Below, in pieces: positions 24,859-33,472 of a stretch of DNA of 64,000 nucleotides. The notes under the pieces were generated by a model, which worked only from the letters and a program-made list of their open reading frames with translations, was not told where the DNA came from and searched no databases. The stretch is from NCBI GenBank assembly GCA_965223835.1, contig CBDCXQ010000001.1, positions 4,774,001 to 4,838,000 on the forward strand, in the 5' to 3' direction. Position 1 is the first letter of the stretch. The number at the start of each line of letters is the position of its first letter. The translations under genes and the position numbers were made by a program. The DNA comes from CAVYXZ01 sp965223835. GTDB taxonomy: Bacteria; Chloroflexota; Anaerolineae; Aggregatilineales; Phototrophicaceae.

Positions 24859-26238
24859 TTATTCAACGCGCTCTACATAATCACCAGCACTGTACATCCG
24901 CGTAACAGCACCCGTCTCATCCACTTCAAAACGATAGAGTTCGCCAACCGTGCCCCCACTAAGCGCCCGGAACACATGACCTTTAACCGGCTCTAATATC
25001 GTTGCCGGTTCATCAATCCAACTCAGCGAACGCGCCACCAGTTTATTTTTTTCAACAGTGACATAAACATCAAATCCCCAGGTGCTGTGGTACACACCGA
25101 CATATTGTTCCCAGTCCGAGCTAGCCTCCGGTTCCGGTGATTGCGCCGCCTGCAGGATGGGCGGGGCAACCAGTTTGAATACCTGATCGACATAACTGCC
25201 AGGACTGCCATTCAAAGCATTCGTCAGCGCGGTCACGCCGATTTTGTCGGCCCGACACCACGTTGTCTGCGTGATATAGCCCTTCAGGCCGCCGCCATGC
25301 CCGGCCAACGTTCGATTTTCACTGGACCAGATCGACAATCCCAATCCCCAGCCCGATTTCCAATCAGGTTCAACCCATTGCACGCGATGCATTTCACGAA
25401 TCGTCCCGCCGCGCAACACCGGATTAGCGGTGGGTGGCTCATCGCGGAATTGCAGCATCACAAACCGTGCCAGATCTTCAATATTACTGGCAAAACCAGC
25501 AGCGGCCATAAATCCCCTCACATCAGAGTAGTCAGCGCTTTCGCGTGAACCATCAGGGGTTGGTGATAGATAACCCGTCGCCAATCCTTCCAAATTTTCG
25601 CTAGGCATCACCTTTGTAGCATCCATCCCCAGCGGTTGTAGAATATGCTTTTCGATGTACTCGCCGCAACTGACACCTGCTAGCGCTTCGATCACACCAC
25701 CCAACAACACATAACCCAGGTTAGAGTATTTCAACTGCACATCACTCAACAGGGCAGCATCGCGCTTTGGTGTATTTTCCCTGACTTGTTCCCAGGTTGG
25801 AAAGCGACTTTCAGCCCAAGCTGGCAACACCGAATCACGGGGCAAACCAGCGGTATGCGTCAATAACTGGCGAATGGTGCGCGGTGGTTGATCGCCTTGC
25901 ATATCATCACGATACTGAATTTCAAACCAGGGGAGATAATTCTCGATCGGATCATCTAAACTCAGTTTGCCCGCATCACGCAGTTGCATAATCGCCGCAG
26001 CGGTGAACATTTTGGTGTGAGAGGCGATGCGATATAGCGTTTTGGTTGTTGCCGGTGTTTGAGTATCCAGGTCGGCGAAGCCAAACCCTCGCGCCCAGAT
26101 CAACTCCTGGTCATAGACGATACCCAGCGACAGGCCCGGCACCCGATTATCACGCATGTGGACCGGTATCCACTTTTGAAGAACATCAATGGCAGCGGCG
26201 ACATCCGGTTGCTGTGCTAATGACATGGTGCCTGGCAT
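24859..26238 (-). CDS. Serine hydrolase, beta-lactamase (class C)/penicillin-binding family
   Basis: The protein is 459 aa from ATG 26238, preceded by GGGGGAAG. The catalytic S-x-x-K reads SHTK in YRIASHTKMF, the Y-x-N is YSN in LKYSNLGYVL, and HGGG sits where the third motif is expected. The C-terminal about 90 residues form an extra beta-rich domain (VYHSTWGFDVYVTVEKN) as in DUF3471-type extensions. No signal peptide is obvious, so it may be cytosolic. Typical activities are esterase or D-aminopeptidase rather than true beta-lactamase. Confidence 0.9.
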   Translation of the reverse strand: MPGTMSLAQQPDVAAAIDVLQKWIPVHMRDNRVPGLSLGIVYDQELIWARGFGFADLDTQTPATTKTLYRIASHTKMFTAAAIMQLRDAGKLSLDDPIENYLPWFEIQYRDDMQGDQPPRTIRQLLTHTAGLPRDSVLPAWAESRFPTWEQVRENTPKRDAALLSDVQLKYSNLGYVLLGGVIEALAGVSCGEYIEKHILQPLGMDATKVMPSENLEGLATGYLSPTPDGSRESADYSDVRGFMAAAGFASNIEDLARFVMLQFRDEPPTANPVLRGGTIREMHRVQWVEPDWKSGWGLGLSIWSSENRTLAGHGGGLKGYITQTTWCRADKIGVTALTNALNGSPGSYVDQVFKLVAPPILQAAQSPEPEASSDWEQYVGVYHSTWGFDVYVTVEKNKLVARSLSWIDEPATILEPVKGHVFRALSGGTVGELYRFEVDETGAVTRMYSAGDYVERVE

Positions 26239-26280
26239 GATACTTCCCCCATAATGTGGTCCGTCCATTCTGATTATGAC

Positions 26281-28302
26281 TTAACCAGCGCTGCCCGGCA
26301 ACGGCGGTTCATACAACAACAGCAGATACTGTTTTTCCAGCGGGACGTTAAAGGGGCTGGTTGCACTGGGGTCATCAAACCCCAGCTTTTCGCGCAAGTA
26401 ATCCTGCGTCACCCGGTCATTGCGCTCGACGAAAAAGGCATGGCGCTCGCCCCACCACAGATCATCCAGCGTCGTCCAGTCGGTCACACCATACGGGTGC
26501 ATTAGCTCCAACTCAAAATCGCCGTGCCCCCAATAGCGATTCATTATCGTCAGTAGCGGCAGGTAGAGATCCGTGTCGTCAGTCACCAGATAAGCCCGCG
26601 TATTGTCTGGCAGTTCAGCCACTCGAAACGCGATGTCTTGCTGGTCATGTTCCGAGCGCACCTGGACCTGATAGGCGTCTAGATGCGGCCCGAAGTAGTA
26701 TACGATTTGCCCAATGGCGATGCTCAACAGCAAGACAAACCCTAATTGACGGTATGCTCTCGCTATTGTTTGAGGGGGAATGTGAGAAAAACTCATCGTT
26801 CTAACTTTTTTGGTGGGATTGACATTTTTGACAGACCTCACCCCTTCCGAACCTTCGGTTCTCCCTCCCCTCTCCAAGTTGGAGAGGGGAAGGCAAGCGT
26901 AGCGAGCAGGGGTGAGGTAGATTCCACCAAATTCGCTCGAATCAGAAAAACTCCCCCTCGCCATAGATGGAGAGGGGGCTGGGGGGTGAGGTAATAAACG
27001 TGACACAAAATCAACTATGGTCACCAACCCTACCGCCAGCAGCACCGCTACCGCCGGCAGCGCGACGACATAACGCGAGGTCCATACGGAATCCTGCACG
27101 AGACTGTTGCCCAGTACCGTGAACGCCAGCCACAGGCTCAACAGACTCCCGGCCAGCCATTGACGGCGCAAGGCGGCAATAATGCCGACCAGAAACGCCG
27201 GGACCAGCGGCGGCAGAATCAAGGCCGTATGCCCGCCGTAGAAGAATGCACCTTGATCGGGCACGCTAATAAAATGTAACAATGGCAACAAGACTTTTTC
27301 GCGCAAATGGGTTGCCAGCAGCCCATCGTTCGCATTGGAGAGCAGCAACCGCGTCCAATATTCCAGTGTCACCCCCTGCCGATTCAAGCGCGTCGTCAGC
27401 GCGACATCCCAGGCCACCCACGCATAATAAACCGGGGCGCTCACGATCACCGCGACCAGCGCAGTTAACAGCAGCCCTCGCAACCGGGGCCGTAGCGCAA
27501 CATAAGCGATGACCGCCCACGTAAACAGCAAAGGCGGATAGAGCAAACGCCCGCCCTCATAAAAATATTGCGTCAGCCCCAACATCAAACCCGCCAGCGC
27601 ATAATCACGCCGTTGTCCTTGTTGCAATGCTCGCACCAGATAGGCCAACGCCAGCGTGCCGACCAGCGGGTCCGCAATATTGTTGAGACCTAACCGGCTA
27701 AAGTGAACATGTGGTGGCAGCACGGCAAGCAACAACGCCGCCAGCAGACCAATCCGCCGGTCATAGAGCAATCGTCCCAGTTGGTAGACGGCTGGAATCG
27801 TCAACGTGCCAAATACGACGCTGATGATCCGCAGGCTGAGGAGATTTGGCCCCAGAATAGTGGTCGCGCCATGCTGCAAGACGGGATATACCCAGGTAAA
27901 AGCTGCCACAAAATCGAAGGGTTTCAGCAGCTTCAGATAGGGCTGTTCGCGGATATGCAGGATGCCCTCGGCAAAATTCCCCTCATCCACAAAAAAATGA
28001 ATCGCATTTTCCAGATTCCACACGCGGACCGCAAACGCCAGCAGCGTTATCAACACCAGCCAACCGCCTGGTCGCGGCCATGTGTGGCGCGGCAATAATT
28101 CCGCACCGCCCAATCCCCATGCCAGCAAGCCACTACCCGCCACCAGCAGGGCCAATTGCGCCGGATACGTTACCGTGCCCAGCCAGTAAATCTGAAAGAC
28201 CTCACCGTTGACCTCTGCCAGCACTAACAAACACGCCAGCCCAACCAACGCCGCCAGCCAGTGACTGATATTCAAAGGGGAAAGTCGGCTTCGTCTCGTC
28301 AT
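26281..28302 (-). CDS. PMT-type (GT39/ArnT-like) membrane glycosyltransferase carrying an in-frame palindromic repeat
   Basis: The protein is 673 aa with about eleven membrane segments. The first loop, VDEGNFAEGILHI, and the sequence SRLGLNNIADPLVGTLALAYL are shared with the neighbouring 892-aa paralogue and follow the layout of PMT/ArnT-type enzymes that use polyprenyl-phosphate sugars, with an acidic residue in the first periplasmic loop. Between a transmembrane helix and the final soluble part lies an insert of roughly 75 residues (PHPPAPSPSMARGSF and onward) that the paralogue lacks; it is encoded by the palindromic repeat at 26836-26991 and its flanks. The reading frame stays open through the insert. 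Confidence 0.85.
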   Translation of the reverse strand: MTRRSRLSPLNISHWLAALVGLACLLVLAEVNGEVFQIYWLGTVTYPAQLALLVAGSGLLAWGLGGAELLPRHTWPRPGGWLVLITLLAFAVRVWNLENAIHFFVDEGNFAEGILHIREQPYLKLLKPFDFVAAFTWVYPVLQHGATTILGPNLLSLRIISVVFGTLTIPAVYQLGRLLYDRRIGLLAALLLAVLPPHVHFSRLGLNNIADPLVGTLALAYLVRALQQGQRRDYALAGLMLGLTQYFYEGGRLLYPPLLFTWAVIAYVALRPRLRGLLLTALVAVIVSAPVYYAWVAWDVALTTRLNRQGVTLEYWTRLLLSNANDGLLATHLREKVLLPLLHFISVPDQGAFFYGGHTALILPPLVPAFLVGIIAALRRQWLAGSLLSLWLAFTVLGNSLVQDSVWTSRYVVALPAVAVLLAVGLVTIVDFVSRLLPHPPAPSPSMARGSFSDSSEFGGIYLTPARYACLPLSNLERGGRTEGSEGVRSVKNVNPTKKVRTMSFSHIPPQTIARAYRQLGFVLLLSIAIGQIVYYFGPHLDAYQVQVRSEHDQQDIAFRVAELPDNTRAYLVTDDTDLYLPLLTIMNRYWGHGDFELELMHPYGVTDWTTLDDLWWGERHAFFVERNDRVTQDYLREKLGFDDPSATSPFNVPLEKQYLLLLYEPPLPGSAG
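26836..26991. repeat. GC-rich palindromic repeat element inserted in a glycosyltransferase gene
   Basis: The element is bounded by CCTCACCCC and GGTGAGG and contains an 11-bp perfect hairpin at 26867-26889 (CCCCTCTCCAA, g, TTGGAGAGGGG), an internal GGGGTGAGG at 26909-26917 and a second hairpin at about 26953-26977 (CCCCCTC pairing with GAGGGGG). This composition is typical of mobile palindromic intergenic repeats in many environmental bacteria, yet here it lies inside a coding frame without breaking it. Confidence 0.85.
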
Positions 28303-28384
28303 TTAATGCAACCGGTGTGTAGCCTGCGGTTTGAGTCCCAGCGGGACTTGAATACAGAGACCGTGATTTTAATCGCTGGCAGCC

Positions 28385-31063
28385 TCACCACTTAGAGGGC
28401 TGATGATGATGGGCTGGACGAACGTTTTCTAACTTACTCCAATAGCGGTCGGAGAATTCGCCGAGGTAGGGTGCATAATAGAGTGGGAACTGCTGGTACA
28501 CTTCCAGGTCAGCATGAGGCGTATTTTGCGGCGGCAGCAGATAATAATACGTTTCCAGCATTTCCAGGACGTGATCCTTGCCCGGCTCGACAAAAAACGC
28601 ATGATCCACCCCGCGATCTAATTCTGCCAGGTACTCGCGTGTGACATCACGGGGCTGAATACTCTCCAGCCAGCCCATATCATCGCGCATAAAACTCAAT
28701 ACGCCCCGTGTGTAATTGGGGTCCGGTGGAATCTCACTGATGATAATCACCCGTGTATTTGATGGAAAATCCAGCGAACGAAAGGCTGCATCCTGCCCAT
28801 CACGGTGGGCTTGCTGCACTCGTACCTGATCGTTGTACACCGGCAAATGCGTGTTGAAATAAAAATCAGTTTGGACCAGGGCCAGCGTCACGACCACCGC
28901 CGCCAGCAGTACGGCCCGTACCCGACCGAACAGCTCACCCGGCCACAGCAACCCCAATGTATAGCGCAGGCCGACCGCAATCAGCAACGTCAACACCGGA
29001 AACGCCACCACGTAGCGCGGCGCATGATTAGCCGCGACCAGCAGACTATTGCCCACTGTGGTACCCGCAAACCATAGCAGCAATAAGAGCGGACCGGGTC
29101 GGCGCAAACGCGCCACCGCAAACCCAATGCCCAGAAAAAACAGCGGCGTTAACAGCGGGATGATGAACCCCTGCACCCCACGATAGAAATAACTGCCTTC
29201 AACCCGGATAAAATAGGTGAGCAGCGGAATCACCACCCGCAGTTTGAGATGAAGTTCTAAATTATTGGCCTCGCTGAGATTCTGCCAGTATTCAGTTTTC
29301 AAGCCTGTGTTATTAAACACCAGCCGGGTTGCGACCGAGCTATTGATCGCCGCCAATGCATAATAGATGGGCGCGATGACCAGTACCAGCATAACCACAA
29401 CCAGCACGACTGACCGCCACTGAATGCGGGGCCGCCACAGCAGCAGCAAGCCGATTAACCACGCCAGTGCCAGCGGCGTGAATAGCAAGCGGCCACCTTC
29501 ATAGAAATAATGGGTTAGCCCCAGCAGCGCCCCACCCAGCACATAATCTACCCGCCGCTGATGCACAATACCCCGCGCCAAAAACGCCAGCGCCAGCGTT
29601 CCCACGAGCGGATCCGCAATATTGTTCAAACCCAGTCGACTGAAATGCAAATGGGGCGGAAAGGTTGCCAGCAGTAGAATCGCAATCAAGGCGGTGGTGC
29701 GATCAAAAAGGGTGCGGGCCAGGACATACAGTGCCGGAATCGTTAACGCGCCGATAATGGCGCTGGTGGCTCGCAGGCCGACCAGGTTGCGCCCAAACAC
29801 CTCAACCATGTTCGCCTGCCAGTACGGGTAGAGGTAAGGAAACGCCGCGATACTGCTCATCGGTTGCAGCAACGGCAAATCCGGCGTTTTCCAGAAATGT
29901 TGAACCACTGCCGCGAAGTTCAATTCATCGACAAACTGCCGCAACGCCAGTTCCAGATGAAAAAAGCGCAGGAATAATGCCAGGCCTGTCACCGCCAACA
30001 CCACCAGGGCCGTCCCCCGCTCCAGGCGCGGCCAACCAAAACCACCATAGCCAATGACCAACAACGCCAGCGTCACCAGTAACAGTACGAATTGCACATG
30101 GACGTGCATGTCCTCAAGCAGTGGAATCTTTAACAAGCGACCATTCGTCTCCGCCATGATCGCCAGCATGACCAATCCCGCGCCGAACACCCAGCGCTGC
30201 CAGTTTTCGATATAGGTCGGCGTGATTGCGGTTGCAGCCGGCAACGGCAGGTCTATCTTAACCACCGTTTTCAGATTGATATGCACAGCCAGTATGAGCG
30301 CGATCAAACCCAGGCCCAACAGCAGCAACGCATCATCGTAGTCATAGAGGCGTGAACCGACAATATCGTGGTAGGCCAGTGTCGTCAGCAGCACAGCCGC
30401 CAGCGTCAGGCCGCGCACTAATCCCACCCGGTCATCAGTTGCCCCCCGCACTCGCGCATACACCACCGGCAGGGTCGCGAGTAAAAGAGTGCCGATCAGC
30501 CAGGCTGGATAGGGCGGTGTCAGCCGGTTGATTACGGTGTATAGGCCCAGCGCCACCAATCCGAAAATCAGCCAGCGCAAGAGCGGCAAGTGCAGCCACT
30601 GCCGTAACCGCAGGATCGCCGCTGAATCCCACCAGCCAGTCCAGCGGTTCGCCAGTTGCCAGGCCACCAGCCCGCCCCAACCCGTCACAATCACCAGCAG
30701 CACACCGACCGCATAACGCCGGGGCACCAATAGCGATATGACGATGAGCGCCACAAAAACGCAGCCAAAGAACAGCCAGCGTCCACGCCGGGTATCGAGC
30801 CAGTCGCGCAGCCGTTGCCACAGTCCGGCTCGCCACCCGGCAACCCCAACGCCGACCGCCAGCACACTGCCCATGCCAAGAATGGCATACGCCCGGCCCA
30901 ATGCTAGCAGCACCACCGCTAGCGTTATTGCCGCACCAAAGTACAACAACCAGCGCAATGGCGCCGCCGACAGGGGATGAACCGGTTTGGCCCCCGGTGG
31001 CTTACTCCCGGGACCAGGCCGTAGTGTCAGGTGGGGGGTAGATGTGGGTCGGGCAGAATCCAT
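28385..31063 (-). CDS. Large PMT-type membrane glycosyltransferase
   Basis: The protein is 892 aa with about 18-20 hydrophobic helices. The C-terminal about 600 residues are a paralogue of the 673-aa neighbour (shared FVDELNFAAVVQHF/VDEGNFAEGILHI and SRLGLNNIADPLVGTLALAFL), and this copy lacks the repeat-encoded insert. An extra N-terminal block of about 300 residues adds eight or so more helices. The cytosolic start is proline-rich (KPPGAKPVHPLS). It should transfer a sugar from polyprenyl phosphate on the outer face of the membrane. The GT2 gene at 8943-9698 could supply that donor. Acceptor unknown. Confidence 0.85.
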   Translation of the reverse strand: MDSARPTSTPHLTLRPGPGSKPPGAKPVHPLSAAPLRWLLYFGAAITLAVVLLALGRAYAILGMGSVLAVGVGVAGWRAGLWQRLRDWLDTRRGRWLFFGCVFVALIVISLLVPRRYAVGVLLVIVTGWGGLVAWQLANRWTGWWDSAAILRLRQWLHLPLLRWLIFGLVALGLYTVINRLTPPYPAWLIGTLLLATLPVVYARVRGATDDRVGLVRGLTLAAVLLTTLAYHDIVGSRLYDYDDALLLLGLGLIALILAVHINLKTVVKIDLPLPAATAITPTYIENWQRWVFGAGLVMLAIMAETNGRLLKIPLLEDMHVHVQFVLLLVTLALLVIGYGGFGWPRLERGTALVVLAVTGLALFLRFFHLELALRQFVDELNFAAVVQHFWKTPDLPLLQPMSSIAAFPYLYPYWQANMVEVFGRNLVGLRATSAIIGALTIPALYVLARTLFDRTTALIAILLLATFPPHLHFSRLGLNNIADPLVGTLALAFLARGIVHQRRVDYVLGGALLGLTHYFYEGGRLLFTPLALAWLIGLLLLWRPRIQWRSVVLVVVMLVLVIAPIYYALAAINSSVATRLVFNNTGLKTEYWQNLSEANNLELHLKLRVVIPLLTYFIRVEGSYFYRGVQGFIIPLLTPLFFLGIGFAVARLRRPGPLLLLLWFAGTTVGNSLLVAANHAPRYVVAFPVLTLLIAVGLRYTLGLLWPGELFGRVRAVLLAAVVVTLALVQTDFYFNTHLPVYNDQVRVQQAHRDGQDAAFRSLDFPSNTRVIIISEIPPDPNYTRGVLSFMRDDMGWLESIQPRDVTREYLAELDRGVDHAFFVEPGKDHVLEMLETYYYLLPPQNTPHADLEVYQQFPLYYAPYLGEFSDRYWSKLENVRPAHHHQPSKW

Positions 31064-31466
31064 TAGGATAGTCGTCAGCCAACAGTTCTCAGATCACAGT
31101 CACTCGCCAATTAGTTGCTACCCCTGCACGACAATAAGCAACGGCTATAGCTGGTCGCTCTCAAACCGACTCCCAGCGTGCGTTGCCGCAGCAATGATGG
31201 GCACATTGAGGGATAACATATAAGGTGAGAAACCATCGTCCTGTTTCGGTTTGTCATTAACCTCAAGCTACTGGGCACTGAGCACCAGCGCTCAGCAATT
31301 AATCCACTTTCCATCATACGCTAGAGCAGGCGATTTGACACTTAAAAATTGTTCAAATTGCCAGACAACCGCAACCCGCTGGCGCGTTTGGCGTACAGGG
31401 CTATAGTAATCATGCAGACCTGCATCATACTTTTTACTGGTTGAATGAAAGGACGAGCGCACCATC
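31064..31466. other. Intergenic region between divergent genes (403 bp)
   Basis: No gene is supported here. A consensus-like TTGACA lies at 31335-31340 but no matching -10 was found at the right distance. A repeat-like CACTGAGCACCAGCGCTCAGC occurs near 31267. AAAGGACGAG upstream of 31467 is the ribosome site of the DUF3352 gene. Confidence 0.5.
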
Positions 31467-33233
31467 ATGAAGAAATTATTACTCCTTGTGTTGACAGCGG
31501 CGCTGTTGCTCAGTGTTATGCCGGTTTTCGCAACCCCCACCGCCCAATTGAACGATCTGGCCCGTTATTTTCCGGCGGACACCCCCATCTTTATCGCTAC
31601 TCGCTTTGATGATGCTTATTTCCAAACGCTTGACGCCCTGGTTGACCGGGTTCGAGCCGTCGTACCCGAAGGCGAGATCCCACCGCTGACCATTGACCAG
31701 GCCCTGGATATGGCGCTCAGCGAAATCGATTCTGATCTCAGCTTCCAGGGTGATGTTCGTTCCTGGCTGGGGGATACCATTGCCGCCGGTATCATGGACA
31801 TTCAGGACACCAACACATCCCGCCTTTTGCGCGGACGCATGGATAATGATGCGACGTTCGCCCTGGCCGCAGCGATCACTGATAAAACAGCAGCGACCAC
31901 TTTTTTCACCGACATGATTACCCGTAGTGGTTCGGAATTCGAACAAGCTGAAGTCGGGGATTTCACCGTATTGACCGACCCGGACGATCCCGATGCGCGG
32001 GTAATGATCGGCACAGATGTATTGCTCTTAACGAATGTCAGTGACTACGCGACGGAAATGCCTGCCGATAATCTGGCGACCAACAGCGTTTTCACCGATG
32101 CGTTTGACCGCTTGCCCGAAACCGACTATAACGCAACCGTTTATATCAACTTGCCCGATCTCTTGAATCGCGCCATGGAATCTGACCCGGACTTCGCGGA
32201 GATGCCAGAACAACTGGGCGGGATTTTTAACGCTGTTGGTTCGCAGGCCTGGGGTTTGACTATCCTCGATGATGTGCATCTCACCATTGATATTGCCCAG
32301 ATTCTGGGCGACATGAGTGCGCTGACGGCGTTCGGCTTACCCGGTGTTGACAGCATGACACCGATTGATCCGGCCTTTGCGGTACATGTCCCGGCGGATG
32401 CGCCTTTAGTCGCTCACAGCGCCAATCTCAGTGCCTCTTTCCTGAGCATACTCGACCTCTTTGGCGAGGATTCTGCCTTCCTGGATTCGCTGGGGACGGA
32501 TGCGGCTGAACTGGCCGAGGCGCAAGCAGGGATCGGTGAGTTAGAAGCCGCCTTTACCCGCTTTACCGAACTGGACCTGCGTGAGGATGTTTTAAGCTGG
32601 ATGACGGGTGATTATGCAGTGTTTTTGGCGCTGAACCCGGACGCCAACTTCAATTCAATTTTCGGTCTCATGCAGATGCTGCCCGTTGATTTCGGCCTGG
32701 CGATTGAAGTCACCGACGCTGCCGCTGCGGCTAATACAGTTGCTGGCCTGACCACGGGCTTTGATCGACTGGGCGCTCTGGTCGCGGTTGACGAAGATAC
32801 TGATGAAGATGTGAGTTTTGAAATCACCTCAGAAACCATCGTCGGTACCGACGTCACCGTTCTGACACTCGAAACCGCTGACATGCCCTGGCCGGTTGAA
32901 CTGCTCATGGGCGCGAACGACGAGGTGTTTGCACTGGGTACCCGCAATGCGGTCCAGGCGATTCTGGCCCGCGATGGCGGCCTGCCTTCCAACCCGGCCT
33001 ATGCCAACGCCCAGAGCCTGACGCTGGAAAACACGTATTCACAATTGTACCTGGGCATGGACGGCCTGTTGCCCCTGGTGGGTCTGGCTGAGAGTATGGC
33101 TGATGAAGATGACGAGGCCGACGTGGAAGCCCTGCGGGGTGTGCTGGGCCTCATCAGTGGTGGCATCATCACCCAGAGCATTGATGCCGATGGTAACGGT
33201 CTATCGCGGGTCGTGCTTTCCTTATCAGAATAA
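31467..33233 (+). CDS. Secreted DUF3352-family protein
   Basis: The protein is 588 aa with an N-terminal signal peptide (KKLLLLVLTAALLLSVMPVFA). The mature part starts LARYFPADTPIFIATRFDD, and the repeated pattern of acidic alpha/beta blocks (LREDVLSWMTGDYAVFLAL, then PVDFGLAIEVTDAAAAAN) is typical of DUF3352 proteins. It is strikingly acidic and lacks further membrane helices, so it should be exported and perhaps retained at the surface. It is monocistronic with a clear terminator. No enzymatic motif is visible; function of the family is unknown. Confidence 0.87.
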   Translation: MKKLLLLVLTAALLLSVMPVFATPTAQLNDLARYFPADTPIFIATRFDDAYFQTLDALVDRVRAVVPEGEIPPLTIDQALDMALSEIDSDLSFQGDVRSWLGDTIAAGIMDIQDTNTSRLLRGRMDNDATFALAAAITDKTAATTFFTDMITRSGSEFEQAEVGDFTVLTDPDDPDARVMIGTDVLLLTNVSDYATEMPADNLATNSVFTDAFDRLPETDYNATVYINLPDLLNRAMESDPDFAEMPEQLGGIFNAVGSQAWGLTILDDVHLTIDIAQILGDMSALTAFGLPGVDSMTPIDPAFAVHVPADAPLVAHSANLSASFLSILDLFGEDSAFLDSLGTDAAELAEAQAGIGELEAAFTRFTELDLREDVLSWMTGDYAVFLALNPDANFNSIFGLMQMLPVDFGLAIEVTDAAAAANTVAGLTTGFDRLGALVAVDEDTDEDVSFEITSETIVGTDVTVLTLETADMPWPVELLMGANDEVFALGTRNAVQAILARDGGLPSNPAYANAQSLTLENTYSQLYLGMDGLLPLVGLAESMADEDDEADVEALRGVLGLISGGIITQSIDADGNGLSRVVLSLSE

Positions 33234-33253
33234 CACGTGCCAATCCCGGCATG

Positions 33254-33287
33254 GCGTCTGTGGGCACTGCGCTCACAGGCGCTTTTT
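33254..33287 (+). terminator. Rho-independent terminator of the DUF3352 gene
   Basis: GCGTCTGTG and CACAGGCGC pair (one wobble) around an 11-nt loop, followed by TTTTT, 20 bp after the stop codon. Confidence 0.8.
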
Positions 33288-33383
33288 CGGGTTGTGACTT
33301 AACCTTTATTTTTGTTCATGCCAAGGGTGTTAGCGTTGCATAAAATGGACTAGTTGACTGGTAGACATCCACAAAAACTGCAC

Positions 33384-33389
33384 TATAAT
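33384..33389 (+). promoter_or_regulatory. Probable -10 box of the kamA transcript
   Basis: A perfect TATAAT sits 84 bp before the kamA start. A TTGACT at 33353 is 25 bp away, too far for a standard spacing, so the -35 is weak or absent. The implied transcript starts near 33396 and would have a leader of about 77 nt. Confidence 0.5.
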
Positions 33390-33427
33390 ATGAGTGAGCA
33401 AACAATAACCATAACGTCATGTGCAGC

Positions 33428-33458
33428 AGGTCAATCCAAAAGTGATTGGCCTCTTTTT
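33428..33458 (+). terminator. Terminator-like hairpin in the kamA leader (candidate attenuator)
   Basis: AGGTCAATC pairs with GATTGGCCT over nine positions (one T-G wobble) with a 7-nt loop, and CTTTTT follows directly. It lies between the putative promoter and the kamA ribosome site GGGAGTG, so full transcription requires read-through. No canonical lysine riboswitch core was recognised. Confidence 0.6.
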
Positions 33459-33472
33459 ATGGGAGTGTCTAC

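Noticed and set aside
33300..33472. Lysine riboswitch upstream of kamA
   Set aside because: The likely leader is about 77 nt and lacks the large multi-helix core of known lysine riboswitches; only a terminator-like hairpin is visible.
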